Source: Candolleomyces eurysporus
Lineage: Eukaryota; Basidiomycota; Agaricomycetes; Agaricales; Psathyrellaceae
Direction: 5' to 3'
NCBI GenBank assembly: GCA_027579435.1
Contig: JANBPK010001540.1
Coordinates: 1-37,651, forward strand
DNA length: 37,651 nucleotides
Part shown: piece after piece, positions 31,992 through 37,651 of the stretch
Layout: each line of letters starts with the position of its first letter
Numbering within the stretch: position 1 is the stretch's first letter
Notes under the pieces: generated by a model
The model's database searches: none
What the model was told of the DNA's origin: nothing
What the model saw: only the letters and a program-made list of their open reading frames with translations
Translations under genes and position numbers: made by a program

Positions 31992-34900
31992 GCAGAGGCT
32001 CCTACGTTGAGCGTCGACTCGAAACACCAGGCAACTGAATTCTGGAAGTGGAGACAAAATCCGCAGGTCTTATCACCGGGCGTTTTGGGCGAGGGTCGAT
32101 TGGAATCTTGTCTTATGGTGGCTGCACAGGGAGGGGTAAAGCCCACTGTCACTGGCAAGCAGCTTGACATGAATTGGAACCTCTCATGAGCTGGAGTGTC
32201 AAGGCTCCCGCTATGTACTATGTAGCAACCGGACTCGGCCTTGTCTTTAACAACAATTGCATGAGCTTGAATTAATCGTATTGGGCTTGGTTAGGGGAGC
32301 CAGAAGCGAGAATGCACATAAATTCCGTTGGAGGAGGGGATGTATACCCCTCTAAATCTCATTAATAAAACAGTGTTCGGTTCGATCACTCGATCGCTCG
32401 GGAAGAAGGCAACTCTCTAACGAAATGAAAATACCTACTTTACTATCTACTGAATGCACGTCTTGCCTAAACGAATTGCCTACTCGTTTCTGCTCCTCGT
32501 AATACAGACCTGACTGAGGTTACCATCATCTTTACTCGGACCTTGGTCGATCGCTTGACAAGCTCCGGCGCAGAGGAAGGCAACGTGTACACCCTGGGTA
32601 CATAGCTGGGAGCGTCTGCAGGTCACGATGTATAGTATGGGTACGCATTTACCGGATTTAGGAAAAAGGACGCTCAAACCCTCCGAAGAACCTCCGCATC
32701 ATTCAATCAGAGGGCGCCCATCAATCGAGCAAACGGATCAAAATATTCAGGGTCTTCGTCGCCCCCTATCTCAATCATGCTCGTCGCTTTTAACGATTGC
32801 AAGCAGCCGTTTCACGGTGACTATGTTGGTGCTAAATACTTATCACAGGAACACCAGAAAATGATTCTATTCCTGGTATGAGATGCATAGGCACCTTCGT
32901 GAAGCAGGCCTTTAGATTGACCATCTTTCACCATTATGTGCGGTGACGGAAATAGGTTCGAATCTCCGTCAAAACATCATTATCTTGCGGTGACCGAGTA
33001 ACCCAACAATCAGTAACGTCAATGGTGAAAGGGCTCCCCGTTACGAAACGCTAGGTCGGTGCATTGCAAGCACCGATCGAGTTGCTCTAGTAGTATAGCG
33101 TACCGAGTAAGCAGCGATTCAGCTTTCGTTTTCTAGTGTTTATTACGAGCAATACACACTGACTCGCTGCTCAGTCGAAAAGGTCCATGTATGCTGCCGA
33201 GTGAAACACTGCATGCATATCTCTGTCAAGGTCCCGTATGTTCTTGACTCGTGATTCTACTGAGTTCAAACGTCAAACTTTAAGAAACATCAAGACGAAG
33301 GAACTGACGGCGATAGATACAATCAATGATGCAGGCCGGTTAATCGAGGATCCAGTCTCAAATTGTTTGAACGGGTTTGCATATCGATGCTTCGGTCAGT
33401 TGAAATAACATCTCAGCTTTCTGAACCATAGTGACAGATACCCTATCATCGCAATTATTCGCTGGAGATAGGAAAGACTTGACAAGAAGCGATTCTAAAT
33501 TGATTTCCTCTGGGTTACTCCGAAGAACTCAGAACTGAGCTCGATACCTGGGCCGGCGAACGCTGTGGGTTCGTTCTCGGCCGGTTGCGCAGTGATACCG
33601 TTGATATTGCAGGCTACTGTCATCTTTTCGACCGCATGAGACACGAGAAGACGACAATATTACGCCATGACCTCACCAAACTCAGTTGGAGATGTCTGGA
33701 TATGTTATCATATGAGAAAAGGAGGACCCTAAACTGGAGGGCCGATCTGACTATGGCTATTGCTGTTTGAATGAGATTAGGCGCAAGTGTCTCGCCAGCG
33801 CGACGCTCAAACTTCGAGGTTCGATACTCCGACCGATATCTCAGAAATTACTGCGCGTACAGCCACTACACTCGAGCTCAATTTCCGGTATTTCGGAGTA
33901 CACAGCTATGCCAGCTCTTCATGCGTAAGCTCATGTTTGAGCGAAATTAAATGTTGTGGGATGAGTGCCGCCTTTGGAGAGGTTATCACACACTTGAACC
34001 GAATGGCAAGTGAATGACTGCTGAACTGGTGAAACGTGCAAACGGGCCTGTCAATTTCACCGTCAATCGTGCACGTTCCGTCCCATTTCGCACCGTCCGG
34101 GTGAGAGTTACTATTGTCAACTGTCGATCCTGTTCGGTTACAAGTCTCGCCACGATGATCGATTCAGGTATGACTGAGAGAGCACGAGAGCCTCAGGCTC
34201 ATCTCTCCTTGAGGCAGGTCCAGAGGCTTCTCCGACAGTGTATCAGGCGAGAAACGGTCGACCCGGAATTGAGTATTGATCCCCAACTTTGAACGCTGCA
34301 GAGTAAGCTCAGAGCCCACGGGAAGGTTTTCTTGTCGATCCACAGACGTTGACGTTATGGTCACGAAATCAATTTCACCAACAATAGGAATTTCCCAATG
34401 CGAAAGACGCGCTAGGGCATGATGTACCCATGCCCAGCCTTAGCTCCGATTTCCGCCCACCTTATTGAAGTTTTCTCAGTGTGGGAAGTGAGTGTGACCG
34501 ACCTGCCTTTGGTTAGGGGGCTCGACGGCGTCCCGGACGGCGTCTAATGTTCGCGATCGAGCTCCATAGTTCACGTCATTTCGAAGCTCTAAAACGCCTC
34601 GTGTACCTTCCCCCTTCCACTAGTCCTTTCCTTCCTGACAGTGAGCCCTTTACAAGCGAACAAGCCTTGAAGCGATTTGACCCTTTATGAACTTTACCTT
34701 GACTCAGACGTTCTCCACACTTTACCTGACATAGACAAAAGCAGGAACAAGGGCGCGAAGCCGTGATGCATAATCTAGTACCAATTAGTACCGTTGATGA
34801 TGGCTGGATGCTGGGTTCTCGAAGTTTCGAAACAGAATCTAACAGAATAGAGAATTTCCATATAAAGTACTGAAATACCCTTGAAGACCCTGGAGGACAT

Positions 34901-37400
34901 TCGCTGGCCAATAGAGTTGGAGGCCAAGCGACCCCTCGCATCAAACAGCCAATTCGGCACCGTTCTATACACACCCACCGTTTTATTGTCCATTTTCTTT
35001 GGGGATTTCCGGCGATTTTTTGATCACAAGTGGATGAACGGAAATCATACTCGCCGCCGGTGCTAGTCACGCGCTCAGTCCTCCCAAAACTTGGTATCCA
35101 GAGGCTGCGTCCCGTCGTCAACCAAGAGAACTACATGTACTTGCCTATGCTAAGCCAAGTGCATATCGATGGAACAACATTCCATTCGCCCCATCTCTCC
35201 ATAACGTCCGGGCGCAGTGGGAACGGCGACGAAGAGTAGAACAATGGGGGGGCCCGTAATTACCAAAATCAGTGCACTCGCTCCCTCCTGAGCCTTCCTC
35301 CATCAGTGTTGCCCCTTCACAAGACTTGACGGGGTTAGCATTGCTATTATGTTGCAGAAACGAAATCACCTGAAAGGCGCCCTCAGAGTAAATGATGACT
35401 TGATTCGATGATGGGTTCTTTCGGACGCAGTAGAATTCCGCTTTTGGATCGCTATACATCCCGCCAAAAGGCCCGGCAGCGATGCGCCTGCCACGAGACC
35501 AGCCTCGTTTTTTGGCGCACGCGAGTAGTGTAGCTCGCTTGCGTGGGCGCCTAAAAGACAATCAACAAGCGAGCAAAATGAATGTTTGACTTGGGCCTGT
35601 ACATCACCCATTCACTCATAGTAGCATTCAAACTGTCGAGGAGCTTGACAAGCATCGCTATTCAATACGAGAAGCTAGCCCCACGCCCACTAGCGGCCCG
35701 GACAAGAACGCCGCTGTGTACGGGAAGACAGCCTCCCTTGTCTGTAACATCTATAGAAGCAGAGAAGCCTCTCTTCAATTATTGAAATCGATAATGCAGT
35801 TAAAACGCTGAGAGCTCTCATCTTGGCTGTGACCAGTAAAGATCGGGCGTTACTCAACCTATGAAACCAAAGCTGCTTAGTAGTAGTCGCTTTACCTCCC
35901 AACAAATTCAACGACCGTGACTGGTCTCAGCTCACTATCATCAAAAACGTCAGCATCAACGTTAGAGTTTCGTCATATCCGGAGATTCGAAAACCGGACG
36001 AGCAAACTCCGGTAGTAGACGCCCGCTATCAGTCACGACCGCTCGAGACCCTGCCAGCATGTTTGTCTGCAGCTGACAGATCGCGCACTGCACAGAACAT
36101 GGTGAATGCAGATAGTTGACTAGGCTACACTGCCGAGCGACGAAAATCTGACTGATTCTGTAGTAATAGTGATTCGTGACAATGATAAGCTCAGTGGGAA
36201 CATTCATCGACGACAACTCTAAGCAATTCAACTTCAATTGTTTAGAAGTAGTGAGATAGGCCGAGCTAACGTTACAAAGCTGCGGACGAGATGTATCGAC
36301 AAGTTTATGTCGCGCATTGACAGTCGGAACTCCACGATCGAGTGCGAGCGAGGATTAGCAAGCCCTGAGTCAGGAATGTATGCTACGCAGCACCGTATCG
36401 CACTTCATCTGGCTCTTCATTCTCAAGCACTCAAGAATGAACCGAACAGTGACGATTTTTTGGCAACGGATTACTGCGCTTCAGTGGAACTCCATAGCGA
36501 GGTTCGCAACCTTTGGAGTCCAAGCAAAATTTTTCAAAACCACTTGGACGATCGACTTATCGTCATCACCTTTCGTTGCCGTAGCGTCCAGAGAGGCCAC
36601 GCAACGCCCGACTCCCGACGGCGGAGGTTTACAAATCAGGTGCGTGACCGTGACGACACGATCGCAATCGGATCAATTCCTGGTCAGGATGGCGATGACC
36701 GGGCCACTCGGCACCGACATTTTACCTGTTAGGCTACTGGAGACCGACCGATCGATCGTTCAGGAAGGTCGTCGGGCGCCGATTCGGAATTTCCGGTCGT
36801 ACGACCTGCGTTTCAGAAGGGGAAGGGACAAGAGCAAGGGAGGAGGCTATGTCTGCCTGCCTGTTGTGTTTCTGGAGTGGAGCTAGCATTGGAGTTGAGG
36901 AATGTAAGAAAAGTGTTTATCCATCGTACGCTATGACCGAGTGTGAAGTCACTGGTCGGCGACGATGACTTAGCGGCTCCTTCCTGGAAGATTAGATTAT
37001 CCCCTTCCCTCTGAGGGTCGCTTGACTTAGCAAGACATGCCCGAGACACTAGTAAGTGCTATATTCGTAAGTCTATTTCAAATTAGAGTCAATTCAGCTA
37101 GCGGCCAGCTGCATTCTGTTGCGCTTTTCGAGTTGGAGGCGTCACGATGCGACGCGGGCATCGGACAGAAATCTCAGGGCTTTGATCTCCAAATAATCTG
37201 AATCCATTCTTTGCTCTTGTTCTTATTCTGAAACGGTGACCTACGCCTGAAAAAAAAATCAGTATCCCTATGTCGTTATATTTTTAGTTTTTGCAATCAT
37301 AGGAGACGCTCGCCCGTGTGGATGCCGCCTTCTCCATCCCTCCTCCAAAACTACCCCTGTAGCTTTGCCATGTAGTCGTGCCAACCCCGAGCCAACAGCC
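31992..37400. other. long stretch without a supported gene, between the two MITE copies
   Basis: About 5.4 kb contain only short unrecognised open frames; the longest are at 34576-35121 (minus), 36238-36732 and 36380-36886 (plus, overlapping). No domain, intron-exon pattern or repeated sequence was recognised by eye. A tRNA-like hairpin occurs at 33056-33076. This may be intergenic DNA, decayed transposon sequence or lncRNA. Confidence 0.45.
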
Positions 37401-37651
37401 AGGACCCCTGAAAACCTAGGCAGAGGCCGGAGTCAGATTTCCCCCTCGGTGTCCGGACTCCTCTTGGCGAAATGTCCGGAATTTCCTCCGGCCTCTGGCC
37501 AGAAAAGCACAAAAAGCGCCCGTCCACCGTCCAAAAATGGCAATTTTTTCGGGCGCTTCGCGCCCCAAACCTTCGTCGGCCCATTTCCAGGCCCCTTNCC
37601 CCCCCAAGATGTCCGGATTTTCCTCCGGCCTACCCCGCGGTTTTGCCCAAA
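37401..37651. mobile_element. MITE-like element, copy 2, cut by the window end
   Basis: The visible 251 bases are the reverse complement of 31741-31990 of copy 1. The only difference I see is one extra symbol, N37598, beside a C run. The terminal inverted repeat and the order of internal motifs are the same. The rest of the element (about 92 bases) lies beyond the window. Near-perfect identity implies recent movement or gene conversion. Confidence 0.8.

Noticed and set aside
31473..32170. Pro/Phe-rich open frames of up to 168 codons
   Set aside because: They are readings of the MITE-like element; the composition comes from its repeated ccgga motifs, and the frames recur in the second copy.
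32945..32980. ggttcgaatct word resembling a tRNA B box
   Set aside because: The flanking bases do not pair as a T-arm, and no anticodon or acceptor stem can be drawn.
36238..36886. Two overlapping 160-codon open frames near the right end
   Set aside because: They lie in different frames over the same DNA, have no recognisable domain and no intron pattern.
1..37651. CRISPR arrays, rRNA genes or bacterial operons
   Set aside because: No regularly spaced repeats or rRNA sequence are visible, and the intron-rich genes are clearly eukaryotic.

Overview
This looks like a piece of a filamentous basidiomycete (mushroom-type) nuclear genome. The evidence is dense genes with many short introns (about 48-70 nt, GTANGT-like donors, CTAAC/CTGAC-like branch points), a DUF6593-like protein, a NACHT-WD40 receptor with the usual mushroom N-terminal region, and a fungal terpene cyclase remnant. 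No species call is possible from the sequence alone.

Layout. Bases 1-3364 are gene-poor: a possible solo LTR (about 832-1115) and the C-terminal remnant of a sesquiterpene-synthase-like gene (1814-2664, +). Then on the minus strand come a NACHT-WD40 NLR (3365-6729) and a phosphoinositide phospholipase C (7460-9687). The PLC is divergently arranged with a zinc-dependent dehydrogenase of the formaldehyde-dehydrogenase-like group (10081-11962, +). Next on the plus strand: a DUF6593-like protein (13202-13831), a magnesium-dependent phosphatase-1 of the HAD family (14383-15377), a possible Cys-rich protein tail (15850-15975), and two tandem GT15 (Kre2/Mnt1 family) mannosyltransferases (16677-18132 and 19292-21164). 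A 17-exon MON2 gene (21338-27631, -) converges on the second GT15, followed by the tail of a probable GPI-anchored protein (28074-28390, -). From about 28.4 kb to the end I see no convincing gene. That stretch holds two nearly identical, inverted copies of a 30-bp-TIR MITE-like element (31648-31991, and 37401 to the window end).

How the genes relate. Most are housekeeping: PLC makes IP3/DAG signals, MON2 organises trans-Golgi/endosome traffic, and the GT15 enzymes build mannan chains on secreted proteins in the Golgi. The accessory part is the left end (NLR with nearly identical WD repeats, dead terpene synthase, LTR) and the right end (MITEs).

Sequence quality. Thirteen isolated N bases occur, most of them beside homopolymers. 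In coding regions they usually coincide with a one-base frame break, and one can be checked against an otherwise identical repeat copy. I therefore treat these breaks as assembly artefacts, not mutations. I did not find a clearly new multi-gene system. The most interesting items are the NLR, the asymmetric intron content of the GT15 pair, the terpene-synthase remnant and the inverted MITE pair.
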